Positions 24,015 to 36,835 of a DNA stretch of 64,000 nucleotides are shown here, piece after piece. Position numbers and translations under genes: made by a program. Below the pieces are notes generated by a model that saw only the letters and a program-made list of their open reading frames with translations, was not told the origin of the DNA and did no database searches. The stretch's first letter is position 1; each line of letters starts with the position of its first letter. The DNA lies in NCBI GenBank assembly GCA_003254905.1, contig QANU01112598.1, positions 186,001 through 250,000 of the forward strand, given 5' to 3'. The DNA is from Nissolia schottii (lineage: Eukaryota > Streptophyta > Magnoliopsida > Fabales > Fabaceae).

Positions 24015-27000
24015 TTGTCAAAATTTGAAATTGAAATTAATGTGATGAATTCCAATTTTGACAAATGTACGTAAAAAAAAAGATTTGTAAGCATCTCTCT
24101 AGTAGGGTTTAGTGGTGTTGCATTTTGTTGTTTGTATTGAAGTTTTGATCTACTTTGAGTTTGTGTAGATTTAGTTAGCATTTCTCTTTGGCTGGTTTGT
24201 TTCGAGAGTTTGAGCATTTCTTAAATTATAAGAAAATGGAAGAAAAAAAGACTTTTTCTTTTCTAAAAATGTTCATGTCAAATGATTAATTTTGCTGGAG
24301 AGTTGGTGTGGGGGGCACGGCATCTCCGTGTGTAGCGTGTTGGGCGGGGGAAGGACATGGGACATTTGACACCAGCCTCACGCTTTGTATCGTGTACATT
24401 TTTTTTAGCACATTTAATACCTGATTAAGAAATACTCTTTTTTATTCTTCAATGTTAAATATATTTAATACAATTGTGTCTAAATGTATTGGATTATCAA
24501 TAAATTTAAAAATACAAAATGAACTAATATTAAAGAATAGAGAGAATATTATTTATTATTAATTTTAATTTATAGTACTTAAAAAAATAAAAATATATAA
24601 AAATTAAAAAGTCAATAATAAATATTACTCTAAAAATACAAATGTGCTTCGTTAACCTTTATAATTTCTCACTCTCACTTTCACATTCACATAGTACCCG
24701 ATTTCTTAGGACATCATATGTATCTCTGTCTTGTGTTGTTGACTATTTGTGTATGTTGTGTTTTTCTGTTTCAAGATTCACACAGTGCTTTGAGCCCTCC
24801 CTCTCAGTCTCTCACATGTACAGGGCCATCTCGCTGCAATGCTGTTCATTATCATTTAATGACACAACTAGTCACTCACCCACCTTTGGGAAGTATTTTT
24901 TTAAGAGTATCCTCTTCCCGAAAATTATTATGTTTAAGTATTGTGAGGAACTTTAAGGTGAGTGACTCTCTTAACTTAATTTTAATTCTTTACATTATGG
25001 TGGACTACTTCTCATGCTGTTAGATCAAATTTCAGTTGGTATATCATATATATATTTTATGTTTTTTTTTGCACACAATATATTTAATTATGCTTAGAGG
25101 GAGCAAAAAGTCCTAATTAATAAGGTAAATGGAAAATGTTCAGGTGATAACTGACACATAGGAATGTATGAGTTTTGGGACCTAGAATGGTCAACAAACA
25201 CCACACCATAAGAAATTAGAAAAAAAATAATATTACTACAGGGTGTCACGGTGGTAATCTGTCATAGCTACGATGAACCAGAATTGCCACGACGGTTATG
25301 GACCGCCACAGTGTTATCACTACCAAAGTAGTGTTGGGGCCTACTACCCTAAGCTACCCCTAAAAAGACTAATTACCTACCATAGGTGAAGACATTGTGC
25401 TTCCACAAGAAAAAATGAGCAAAATAGTAATCGTGCTTGGGAGGAACCTTAGAAACTTTGAAGGAATTAGCGAGTTGTAGAGCTGTCTGGGGGGTTCTAT
25501 TTACAGGAGGAGAAAGGGTATCCTCCTCCTCACTGCTACTGTAGTGCTAGGGTTTTTTGAACCTTCTGTGTCACTGCAATGCGTTGAGTGTGCTTCAACG
25601 TGACGCATGCTCTGTGTCGATACAACACTGTGGGAGTGCTACAGTGCCATTCCAAGAGAATGGGTCTTCACAACGTAGCAAGTGTGGTTGCTTCAGATGT
25701 TTAGGGTGGTGGGTGCAGTGTTGCTTGTGGGCTAACAATGGTGTGAATCTCAGTAAATGAGAGTAGTAGTTGCAAGGTGGAGGATAGAGGGTGATGTGGT
25801 TACTCAGTCTGAAGGTTTGGGGACTAGGTGATGTGGAACCTCAAGGATATAAAGATCTCGAAACCCTAATACACACTTTGACTCAGAACAAGGAATAAGA
25901 TAAAAACCCTCCCTACTAAATCCTTAAGGAACCTGCCCTCAAAAACGTAGATAATTGGATAAGAACAAGAAATTGAGAATTACCTTAGAATGAGATTACC
26001 CAATTTCTTGATTAAACAAGAAAAATAAATCACTTGCTTTGCACACACAAAGAGATCACCCATTTGTAAAGAAGGTTTTCTAAGGAGAAAATAATATAAA
26101 ATTTCATTCATTAAAAGTTGTTTTACTCATGTTTGTTGGGGTATTTATAACCTTTCACATTATGTTAAAATTTAAACTAAAGATAAACTTAATTTAAACT
26201 AAAAATAAGTCTCATAACAATAGACCTAAGATTGAGCTAATAAAATAAAATAAATTTCAATGTTCTAAATAATTAAAATAAATAAACAAAACATAACTAA
26301 AATAAGATAATGATCTAACATAGCCTAAATAAGATAACATTAATTTGTAGTACGTGAAAATTTTCATATTGTCCTCTAGTGATGTAATGTCCAATTTATT
26401 TATTATTATTTTGCCCCCTTTGCACGTATCCCTAGGGATCAAACATCGAGGAGTTGCCTTTTTTTTTAGTTTGATTTCGTGCATGTGTTGTTCAAGTTCA
26501 GAGGTGGGTCTGATCTAGTTCACTTTAATGAGGTGAGTTTTGTTAACAAGGTTAAGAAAATTGGCATGTGTTGGTGTGTCTGCCTAAGTAATTGGTGTGT
26601 TTGGATAACGAGTTAGCGTGCTAGCCCAAATAGTTGGTGTGACTGCCCAGAGAGTTGGTGCAATTTCCCAAGACTGCCCAATGTTTAGGTGATTCTCCCT
26701 GTTGGTTGAATTTGTTTTCTACACTGTTGATAAGTGTGATGATTCTGATAGTTGTGTAGTTTGGGCACTCCTTCGAGTTGAGTTTTATGTTTAGGGTGTT
26801 TTGAGTTTGTGATGTTGCGTGATTTCAATGTTGGACACTATGATGGGTTTGTGTTGTAACAAACTTTGCTCCTCTTTTGTTTGAGTCTTTTGAGCCTTAT
26901 TAATTATTAAAAATAAAATATTCCATTATTTTCAAAATTCTTCACAGTACCAGGGTTGATCAAGGTGGTGATGGACTTTGATTCTATGATTAATGGTCTT

Positions 27001-28398
27001 GAGTTTAAGAACCATGACGGAAAAAAATTCTTGTGGGTAGATCTCTACCTTTTGCAAGAGGGTTTTTAGCTAGGCTAGATTAGGTTAGTCGATTCTTGGT
27101 GATAGGGCATGAATGTCATGGGTTCAATTAAGACCAATTTTTTTTTTAAAAAAAAAAAAAATCACTTGTGATGGTGCAACCTAGCTGAGGGATGGAAACA
27201 TGGGATGAAATGGATGAGCGGTAGAGGGATCAATTGGAGGCTGTATAGATTAGAGATCAGATTGATATTATGCAAGTATGAACTTTTCTTGGTTCGAAGC
27301 TTGAAGAAACTCTAAAATTTTAACGATTTTAATAATAAAAATTGCCCAAATCGTAAGCCCTAAGAATTGCCTATTTTTGTAGCTCATTTAACGTACAAAT
27401 ATAAAATGTTAGATTATATAATTGAAAATGAGCTTTTAATATTTTTATCGTGTTAAAGTGTCAAATATTTGATTTTTTTCCCCCCTCCAGTTTAAGCTTT
27501 TAATCAACCTTCAAAGAATTTTAACAACTTTGTGCCATGTCTTGTATTCTTAGGATATTTCAGTGTGATTTCACCCAAAATATAATGCCACAACCCACAG
27601 TACTCATGCATATCATTAGATCAAATCTAAGACAGTATAAAAAAATTAAAAGAAAGAAAAAAGAACTTTAAATCCGAATTATGGAAATGTACTCTTAGCT
27701 TGATGGCACTACAGTAAGTTGTTCACATTATGCCCAAGGCCAAGGGAGAAAACTTTCATTAGTATCCATCGTCATCATCATTCGGTTCCGTTTTTTGGGG
27801 TAAGTATTATATATTACTATATAGTAGTATTATTGCAGCAATTACAGTGAGATGATCATGATTTATATGAAAGAGGGTGAAATGGGCGGTGATGATGAAG
27901 AATGTGTCGTGGCTACTGCTCACATAAAAGATGGGCGATGCTGAGTGGCCGAGTGAGGAGTGAGAGCACAATCTTCAAATTGTAACCGCCCACGTGGCGC
28001 TGAGGTCATCATTACCAAGTTCAGCTGGGTAGGTGGGGCCCACTCAAATCCTTCGTTGTTTCGCACGAGCCCTGTGTTTTTTCTTTTCTCTTTAAATCAT
28101 TATCCAAATCAAATCATAGCCCTTGGATTTATCATCCAAAATTATTTCTGGTAAAAGGTGGGTCCACTCTAACCGAACTCATAACTATTTAAACTTATTG
28201 TATCTTGAACATAGTTGTCCACACTTAAGGAAGAGTAGCCATTCATAGAGTATATATTTTATCGTGCTAAGATAATTTAATTAAAATATATATTATTTAT
28301 AATAAGTGTTACTAAAAATAAATCTATAATTTTTTATTTTATCACAAATGACATTTAAATAATTATAAAGAAGAATTATAAATATTTATTACCATGTC
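24015..28398. other. Intergenic region, no gene seen
   Basis: AT-rich. The part 25240-25860 is GC-richer but has no frame I recognise. A sequence near 27190-27285 weakly recalls the N-terminal, Asp/Arg-rich start of a gypsy gag, with stops. The stretch 27055-27165 has a tRNA-like A/B-box pattern (TTAGCTAGGCT, then GGGTTCAATTAAG) ending in T and A runs, perhaps a SINE. At 27991 CACGTG sits within a GC-rich island (27885-28060) with no attached reading frame. Confidence 0.45.
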
Positions 28399-28956
28399 TA
28401 GGGGTGCACATGGGTCCAAGTCAACCCAATGACCCGACTAATCAAATTCAACCCAAACTAATATTTTTGGGTTGGGTCAAGTCATCGGATTGGTTTGGAT
28501 ATTTTTTATGAACCCAATTTTAATCGGGTTTGATATCTAGTTTTAAAATTGAACCCGCATACCTAACCCGATGACTCAATTACCTAATTTTTTATATAAG
28601 AAAAATTATTTATTCCTTACTTCCCCTTCATCACAATCATGGTCACGTTCAAGGGGAAATGAGATTTTGAAGAAAAAAAAAGTGATAATTGTTATATGAG
28701 ATCTATTATGAATAGTTTTTATTTTGAAATAGATAAAGAATATGTTTTTTGTATCGACATATTTTATATTAATTTTTCTCTTTAAAATAAACATGATTCG
28801 ACTACCTAACCCAATCCAATTAACATCGGGTTGAGTTGTATCAGGTTTAAAATATTTTTTAAAAAAAATTGATCCAACCAAACCCAAGTCCATTTACTTG
28901 GGTTGGATTTTATTTTATTCTAAACCCGACTCAACCCGACTCGGGTGCACCTCTTA
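28399..28956. mobile_element. Short hAT-like non-autonomous element
   Basis: About 560 bp. It begins TAGGGGTGCAC, and the reverse complement of its end is TAAGAGGTGCACCC, giving imperfect terminal inverted repeats. The subterminal parts are full of CAACCC/GGGTTGGGTC words in mirror orientation on the two sides (28430-28580 and 28795-28945). That is typical of small plant hAT derivatives. The candidate 8-bp flanks match poorly, so it is old or the ends are misplaced. No transposase is present. Confidence 0.6.
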
Positions 28957-29096
28957 TCATACGTGTTTGTTATGTTATAATATTTCAATGATTATATGCA
29001 TTTTATACATAAAATATTTAAATTATTAATTATTGTGTAATTTTATTGAATTTATTTAAATTTTAATATATTTATTTAAATTTTCATTAAATAAAA

Positions 29097-29120
29097 ATAT
29101 ATATATATATATATATATAT
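29097..29120. repeat. AT microsatellite
   Basis: About twelve AT units within a very AT-rich stretch. Confidence 0.9.
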
Positions 29121-32100
29121 TTTTTAATTGTAAATGCCGTAACACTTCTCTGTACATAGAATTTCTTTCTTTTCCATGAAAAAAAAAGAGCATTTTTCAA
29201 AACCGAAGGTTCTTATACAGTTCGTACTGTACATGTAACCGACTCACATTGTGATATCTTAAACCTTTATTAGAAATTTCTAATACACATGAAACTAGTA
29301 CAAGAAAGGAAAGGGCACGAGTCAAAATATATTAAATTTAACTAAATGGCCAATGAAAGGCACCCACCTAGACACTCAGCCCATCATTATCATCATCACA
29401 AGATGACAAAAGACCTTTTCCCGTGAAAGCTCAGTGCTGTGACTGGAGGAACTTCCCCCAATCCCCACTCAGTGCATCCACTCACCCCCCCGCCAGTGGG
29501 GTTCAGCCACGTATTTGCGGGTGACACTGGCCGTGCTGGGAGGGTGGGGTAACGGTAACTCCACGCAAATTTTCTTTTCCCCTTGTTCACGCTTTAACGT
29601 CCTGGATTTGCTTTTACAGGATTCAATGGCTTTGATGATCTCGTGTTACATACTTAAAAAAAAAAGAAACACTTAATAGACAAAAAGAAGCCCAAAATCA
29701 TCCCTCTAGATTTCAGTTTCCCACAATTAGATCTCTCTGAATTTGTTTGAAATTAAAATGTATGTGGGAGAGCGTATGTGAAATTTAACGAGTCATGTGA
29801 CATCTGTTATGCTATACGTAAGATGGGTATGCTAGAGAAATAGACAGAAGGATCAATTTGTCTAATGGTAGATTTTAATAGGGATCAATGACCAATTTGT
29901 TTGATGATAGAATTTAATATGGACCAATATGATCACGTGGCATCCGTTATGGGGGGTTTGTCCACTCAATATTTTCTAGAGTTAAATATATTTTTAGTTC
30001 GTTATAAATTTTGAATTTTATATTTTATTCCTTATAAAAAAAATTTGCTAAAAATTATCCCTCATAAATTTTTTTTGTAAAATTTTAGTCTTTATCACCT
30101 CCCAACTTAGGACGTGACTGCACGTGGGGCTACTACCCTACGAAAGCAGTGATGCGGTATACTAAAACATGTAATAAATGCAAATGACGAGTAAATAATG
30201 ACTGATTCTTTAATTAATATCTGAAAACTAATTAATAACTCGTTTGCATAATATTTGAACCAAAATATGAATGAGTTACAAAGTAATTATGTTTGAAAAT
30301 GAAGTTCATAAAACTACTATGGATCCTGTCCTAGGTGTTTGGTAGACCCCACTGCGAAGCAGAACTTACCACTGACACTGGATCTTCGCTGCTACTGGAC
30401 GAGGAGGACGTCCTCAATATCCTCAGCCGAATCTGAAAATGATTTGATAGAGGGGTGAGTTGTCAACATAGTGGTGGGTACCTCGGTATCACACAAATCA
30501 CACGTACTGCATATAGTGGCATATAAATACATACATGTATATTGAAGAAATTGGCATGGTAAATAACGCATATAATTGGATAAATGAAGTAACTGATAAA
30601 GCTGAATGTAACTGAAAAACTAAATATAACTGAATAACTGGAATAAACTGAATATATCTGAAAAACTGATAACTGGAAAGTAAAATTGTACGTATTCCCA
30701 CATCTTTGGCGAAGGAATACGATTCAAGGGAGTCGTAGCCTGACCTTACTTCACCAGGAATATTTTCGGGTGGTTCCGATATGCACGCAACCCGGATACC
30801 TGCGAGGGTACGCATACCCTAAGTCTAAGAAGCCTTGCGCTCAGGGGTCTGGTAAGGCCCACATGCCATAACTGAGGAGCCTTGCGCTCATATCAATCTA
30901 TTGTTGGGTCTGAGTTACGAGCTTGTAGGACCTCATACTCTTCTAAGTCGTTTATTTTAGAATATACTGTTTATGAAGTCTTTTAGGGAATTGTTTTTCG
31001 ATTACCAAGTTGTTAAGGTCTAAGGCTACTGATTATGACAAGTGTATACTATTTAACTAGTCTTTAGATATTAGTCTGACTCAAGGACTAGGGTCCCACA
31101 CTTAGGATAGGATTCCCAGTTAAGAGAGGTGTGTCATAAGCAGACATCTTAAGTATCAAGACTTCCCTTAGCCAGAACTTGCCCCTTGTTAGAGTCTTTG
31201 CTTAATCAGAGTCTTTATTATTAAGTTTTATATATGATCTTAACCTAGCATCTCTAAGGATATCAAACCTAGGGGTTTAGGTCTGTCCTAACATAGCATA
31301 ACATAATATAGCATGACACACACACACACATATATATATAACATAATCACATAGCATAGCATATCACATCGCATTTATTGAGCATGTATATCTGTCCAAG
31401 TATTTACTAACATATTATAGACTGAATGAATATCTAACAAATTCTTAGCAAGTATAGCATAACTAACTCTATTGGTAGACCAACAAAGTAGGACCACTGA
31501 CGCATTGGGACCGCCATTCATCTGGAAAGTCGCGGAACGGAGGGACGCTGACATTGAGGGACCCATGACACAATATACATTAGTTTATTGTGAAAATTAA
31601 CCAATTTTTATATTTTATTTTAAAAAAATTTCCATATTCATTTTGTGTGTGTTGCTTGCTTTGTTCGCATGCTTGTGGAGCCTCTACTGTGTCATGGGCC
31701 ACTTGTTGTTGGCGGCTAAAGCTTTAAAGCGCTCTGCCTCAATTCAACCTCACACATGTGTCGGTCAAGTTCATCTAATTACTTATTATGTCGTGGATTT
31801 AGATTTTGATTATATACTAGTTAATATATTGGTGGATGGAAATAAATCTTTTTATGTTAAAATTAATTATGTTTGATCATGTAATAAGAGATAAAAACAC
31901 AAAAATTTTAATTGAGTCTTATTAATTTTAAGAGAATTTCACTTAATCAAAATTTTTGTATTTTTATTACTTGTTACATGATTAACCATGACCAATTTTA
32001 TCTTGAAAAAATCAATTTCCATACTTTGTCCTTTGTGGTCGGTAGGTTAATTGAGTTAATTACTTTGACTAAGACAATTTAATTTTATGTATTTAGAATA

Positions 32101-33210
32101 AGAATGTTGATTTGTTTATTAATTACCTAGGGACTTTTTGTTGTTAGACCCTCAATATTCTCCTCTAGAAGAAGAATAAGTAACCATCTATCATTTTATA
32201 TAATATTATAGTATTACTTTCCTTTAACGGTGCACGTTTTGGATTATGGTATTTTTCATTCATTAAATTGCGGGAGATATTCTTCTTTCAGTTTTGAAGG
32301 ATATAATAATGTTAACGATTATTTTTCGTCTTAATAAGCACATCTATCAGAAATTGAAATTGCGTTATTATATCTATGAGAGACTGAACTACTTAGCATT
32401 CCTGCAATGAATTGTTGAATTTTGGTTTAGAGTATCAAATATTAGTTCTTTGATATTGGTTAAATTAGTTCATTTTAAAGACTAACTTAATTGACTTTTA
32501 GTAATTTTAAAAATTAATATGATAATTTTTATAACTTAGTAACAAACTTGACTGATAATGATAATTTATGAGACAAATTTAAAAGTTCTTCCTAAATAAA
32601 ATTATTGAAAATCATTTTTATTGTAAGCGTGATTGAAAATGAGATTTTAAACTTATATCTATAGAGAAATAATACATGTAAAAATTGGATAACAAGTGTA
32701 TAACATTTTCACAAAAGCATGAGTTCTATCATGTTCATATTTTTTCTTTCCATGATAAAATTTGTACTTTTGTAAGAGAATTATATCCTTATTACTCTAA
32801 TTTTGTTATACAAATAAAATTCTTGACGTCTATATCTATGCAAAAATCTCTTAAGCGTATAACCATAGAATACATATTTAATATTGTCTTATGAGGATAA
32901 TGTTATAAAAGTCTTGACATGCCAATGGTATTGGCTCTTACTATAAAAATAAACAAAAATCAAGTTATTTATTTATTTCAGTTAATATTTGCATTAAATA
33001 GGGACAAAAATAGTATTTAAACCTTGTTATTTTAATTCACCAATAAAGAACTCATGCATTTAATATTTGAAACCTTTATGGCAAAATTCATTATCCAACA
33101 ATATTATCGCTAAAATTAATTATGGTTTGATCAATTTTGACAAAATTATTTATTTTTTTCTGTAGAGATTCCAACCAAACTTTTCCAGTGAATAGTAGTA
33201 TAATACAGTT

Positions 33211-33212
<2 letters not shown>
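29121..33212. other. Gene-free region with unclassified repeats
   Basis: No supported gene. 29395-29590 is a GC-rich patch without a credible protein. 29960-30100 resembles the AT-rich TIR style of MULE-derived sequences (TTTTTAGTTC, TTTAGTCTTTATC). 30130-31570 is probably retroelement-derived non-coding DNA: it has minisatellite-like AACTGAATATAACTGAA repeats at 30590-30680 and a repeated GCCTTGCGCTCA phrase at 30833 and 30882. From 31600 the sequence is plain AT-rich spacer up to the Dof promoter. Confidence 0.45.
31315..31340. repeat. CA/TA compound microsatellite
   Basis: A CA run passes directly into a TA run, beside imperfect CATAGCATAACATA repeats. Confidence 0.85.

Positions 33213-33243
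<31 letters not shown>
33213..33243 (+). repeat. GA microsatellite in the Dof 5' leader
   Basis: About fifteen GA units, some 600 bases before the Dof start codon, probably in the 5' UTR or core promoter. Confidence 0.9.
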
Positions 33244-33245
<2 letters not shown>

Positions 33246-33838
33246 CAGTGTTGTGTTTCTATTTGAAGTCTGAGAGAGCTCCTCATCTTCCATCAACATT
33301 TTCATACTCCAAGAATATCATAAGTTCCTTCTCAATCTTCTCTTAAATACTGTACCAAACTCTTTCTCTTGATCCAAGCATAGAAGGGGGAAGGTTACAT
33401 CCTCAAAATCAACCACTCTTCATTTGGCATGTAATTTTCTTTTTGTCTCCCAAATTTTTATATTTTCCTGAAACAGCTCTGTGGAATTGCTTCTAGATAG
33501 GAAGCTTCTCATGTGAATTTTTATTTTTTTTTGGTCTGAAAAAAAAATATATCCCGACCTTTTTGTCCTCTTTCTACTTCCTTGTCTTAGTGGTGGTGGT
33601 TACTTTTTGCCACTTCACATCTTCAAAAGCAAACAACCCAATTTTCCCTCAAGGCCTCAATTTTAGATCTTAAAATTGAATCCAATAAAGGCCTCAATAC
33701 CTTGAAAGATTTGAACTTTGAGCTTTGTTTCCAAATTAAACAAACCCCATTTCCCCTAAGTTGTTAGAAAAGTGCTTTTGAAACTCAAATATACCTTCAA
33801 AAGTGCTTTGGAACTCAAAAAGAGAGAGCCTCAAAAGG

Positions 33839-34507
33839 ATGCAGGATCCAACAACATTCCAAGTCCAAGCCATGATGAAGCCCCATTTCCCTGAGCAGGA
33901 ACAACTCAAGTGTCCCCGTTGCGATTCCACCAACACCAAGTTCTGTTACTACAACAACTACAACCTCTCGCAGCCGCGCCACTTCTGCAAGAATTGCCGG
34001 CGGTACTGGACCAAAGGGGGTGCCCTGAGGAACATACCCGTCGGCGGCGGCACCCGGAAGAGCAACAAGCGCTCATCCAGCGCCAAACGCGCCGCATCAT
34101 CGCCATTGCCTTCAATTTCACATGATGCTCCTATTACTACTAATGTTCTCGGGTCTGACCAGTTCCGGGTTGGTAACAACCCGGATGGTCAAGACCCGAG
34201 GGCGAAGAGTATAGGAGGGAGTTTCACCTCCTTCCTGGCATCAAGTGGACACTTTGGGACCCTCTTGGAGGGTCTTAATTCAAATGGGCCGGGCCTGAAA
34301 GTGCTGCAAATGGGTGAATTCGGCGGGAATCTGGGTTCAGGCCCGGTTGAAAATTCGGGTTCAGGTCGTACTTTGGGTTTGGAAGTGCAGGGCAATGGCG
34401 GCTCGGAAGGATTTCTGGCCTTGCAGAATGGTGATTCAAGCTGTTGGAATGGAGGTCATGGTTGGTCTGATCTTGCAATATACACACCTGGCTCAAGCTT
34501 TCAGTAG
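33839..34507 (+). CDS. Dof zinc-finger transcription factor
   Basis: Predicted 222-aa plant-specific Dof protein, a nuclear transcription factor whose single zinc finger recognises AAAG cores. The Dof domain is at about residues 22-76. Its zinc ligands are Cys25, Cys28, Cys50 and Cys53 in C-X2-C-X21-C-X2-C spacing, followed by [18 protein letters not shown] and a basic stretch ([12 protein letters not shown]). The rest is Ser/Gly-rich and ends in [14 protein letters not shown], a conserved C-terminus of one Dof subgroup. I chose the ATG at 33839 because the frame upstream has no other ATG and MQDP is a typical Dof start. The coding part has no intron. The leader carries a GA repeat and pyrimidine-rich stretches. 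The domain is intact, and I see no sign of decay. Confidence 0.96.
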   Translation: MQDPTTFQVQAMMKPHFPEQEQLKCPRCDSTNTKFCYYNNYNLSQPRHFCKNCRRYWTKGGALRNIPVGGGTRKSNKRSSSAKRAASSPLPSISHDAPITTNVLGSDQFRVGNNPDGQDPRAKSIGGSFTSFLASSGHFGTLLEGLNSNGPGLKVLQMGEFGGNLGSGPVENSGSGRTLGLEVQGNGGSEGFLALQNGDSSCWNGGHGWSDLAIYTPGSSFQ

Positions 34508-36835
34508 AAGAAGAAAAAAAAAAGTGTTGAGCCTTTATGGCTTTATATAGCTTCTTAAATTATGGTGATTAATGCTCTTCATTTTATTTTTTATACTCAA
34601 GACCTTATGGTTATTTTAAGAGTTACATATGATTAATGCTTTTTTTTTTTTTAATTTTATATGTTTGTGATTTGTGTTTTAAAATTACCAATGTTGGAAA
34701 TGAGATGAAAAGAAAGGATTTTTTTCCCTTTTTCTTTTAGGAGATAGTGTGGTGGAGGGATGTGAAATGTAGTTGTTATAGCAACTGTTTGTCATAACAT
34801 GTAATTCTGTATATGTTTTGTGAATAGCTTTTGAAGCATTCATTCATGTATACATTGGATGTCTGCAAGTTGTTTTTGCATTATTTAGATATATTATATT
34901 TGAGGGAATGTGGGGGCAAGGATATTGGGAAATCTAAAGTACACTGTTTAGATGTTATATCTTGTTTGTACTTTGTCAATTGAGAGCTTGACAAACTGAC
35001 ATGGGTTTCAGCTCTTTATTTAATCCTTTAATTTCAAATTTAGAAAAAAGTTCTACACAACCATGAATTTTGCCAGAGTATATGATTCACTTTGATTATT
35101 AGACGAAGAAGAAGTGAGTGAATTTTGCCACTTCATTTCATTCTATTACCACCATGATTTCTTACCATTATGATTTCCTTCAAAATTTTTGATTGCGTTA
35201 TGCTTATGCATCATCACTCTAAAATTTATGGCTTTAGCTTTACGGTTTGGCTCTATTCCAAAAGATGTGGGATTTGGATCATTCAAATTATAGGCTTTTT
35301 TTTTTTGGTTGACTCAGTCGCTTGCTACGAGACTCAGAAGAATGCACTAAAATGTAGCCTACCCATAACTCTAAATTCAAGTTGAATTGTTTGTCGTTTT
35401 GTGATCAAGGTGTGTCTGTTCTTTTAATGGACGTGTGATCATCTTAATTCTCAAGTGGGCACTCATAGTCCACATACCATGATCTCTTTATTATGGACCA
35501 CTATGTTCTCCAAGTTACCATTTCATTTGCCCCGGCACATGTGTGGGGTTGGCATCATTTCAAATGGAGTAATATTATAAGCAAATAATTTATAGCTCCA
35601 ACAATACTTTTTTGTGTACACCTTTAGAAAAACTTTTGCTTGGTGTTGAAGGGTCATGAGAATATACTTAACACTACATAATTAATGACACTTTAGCCTC
35701 TACTTAAGAAGACTTACTACTTTAAGATATGTTGTTAGTTGAAAGTAAAAATGAGAAATTTTTATGGATGTTGAAGTTCATGTGTAAATTATATATACAG
35801 TGAACCTTATTATTTTTTCCTCTATCGAATATTTGTCGTGCCCCCTCTCCTTCAAACCCTAGATTAGGGGCTGTCGCCAGCCTCGTTAGGCTCGCTCGCG
35901 ATAAGCCCTAGCCATCAACCTCCCCTAGCTAGTTACATCTTCCTTACATACATTTGTTTTTCTTTTCCCCTTCTTTTTTCTTCCCTTGTATACTTGAAAC
36001 CGTCGCCGCCATCCCGCTCCTTCCTTTGACATATCAGTGCCATCACTCACCATTCTTAACTAAGTGATATCAATTGGTTTTTTCTTTCAGCTTAAGCACA
36101 AAGTATTTTCTTCTTCTTCACTAATTGCTTTTATGTTTTTATTTGTTATTTTACTAAATTTTAAATTAACAAATTACATATAAAATATAATTATATTATT
36201 TATAAGACAACTAAAATTGTGCAAAACATTAGCACATAAAAAATTGCAGATAACAAACTATGAAAACAAAGTTAAAAAATATATGTGCCTAAATATTTGA
36301 ATAACTAATAATTTAAAATAAAATATTTATTTACTTTAAAAATGTTGATTTGAATGGACTACTAAGAACAATTTTTTTTATAAGTATATGAAAATATTTT
36401 TGTTAAAAAATGAGAATTTGATCTTTATTCTTTTTAGAAAAGGGTTCAAAATTCTTTTATTTGAAAAAAAAAGAGAAAAATACACATATTAGATAAAAAT
36501 ATTGTGTATAACAGCTATAAAAAAATCAATACTTTGATATTTGATTTTTAATCATTATCACGTCTTTTTATAAAAAAATATTATTTAATTTTTTTTTCAA
36601 AAATACTAACAATCTCGTGTATCACACCTATAATATCTCTAGTTTAGACTGATTTGTTATGCTTCTAATATTGGCATTTATTGTCCTAGGCCTAAAATAG
36701 ACATATAACCACTTTTGTACATTTCACAGTCAGTATTCGTTCTAAGACGTAGACATCCATATCGTCTTTTTTTCACCCATTTTTTCTAACGACTAACTTA
36801 ATTTTAAGTATCTTCTTTAGTTTTTAATTTTAAAA
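34508..36835. other. Dof 3' UTR and intergenic DNA
   Basis: The first 300-400 bases are T-rich and fit a 3' UTR. No gene is seen beyond it. 35840-36060 is a CT- and GC-richer patch with no credible frame. The rest is AT-rich. Confidence 0.5.

Noticed and set aside
29396..29590. 64-codon minus-strand frame in a GC-rich patch
   Set aside because: Pro/Gly/Thr-rich, no family resemblance, no splice context.
33906..34496. Several open frames overlapping the Dof gene on both strands
   Set aside because: Shadows caused by the GC-rich Dof coding sequence.
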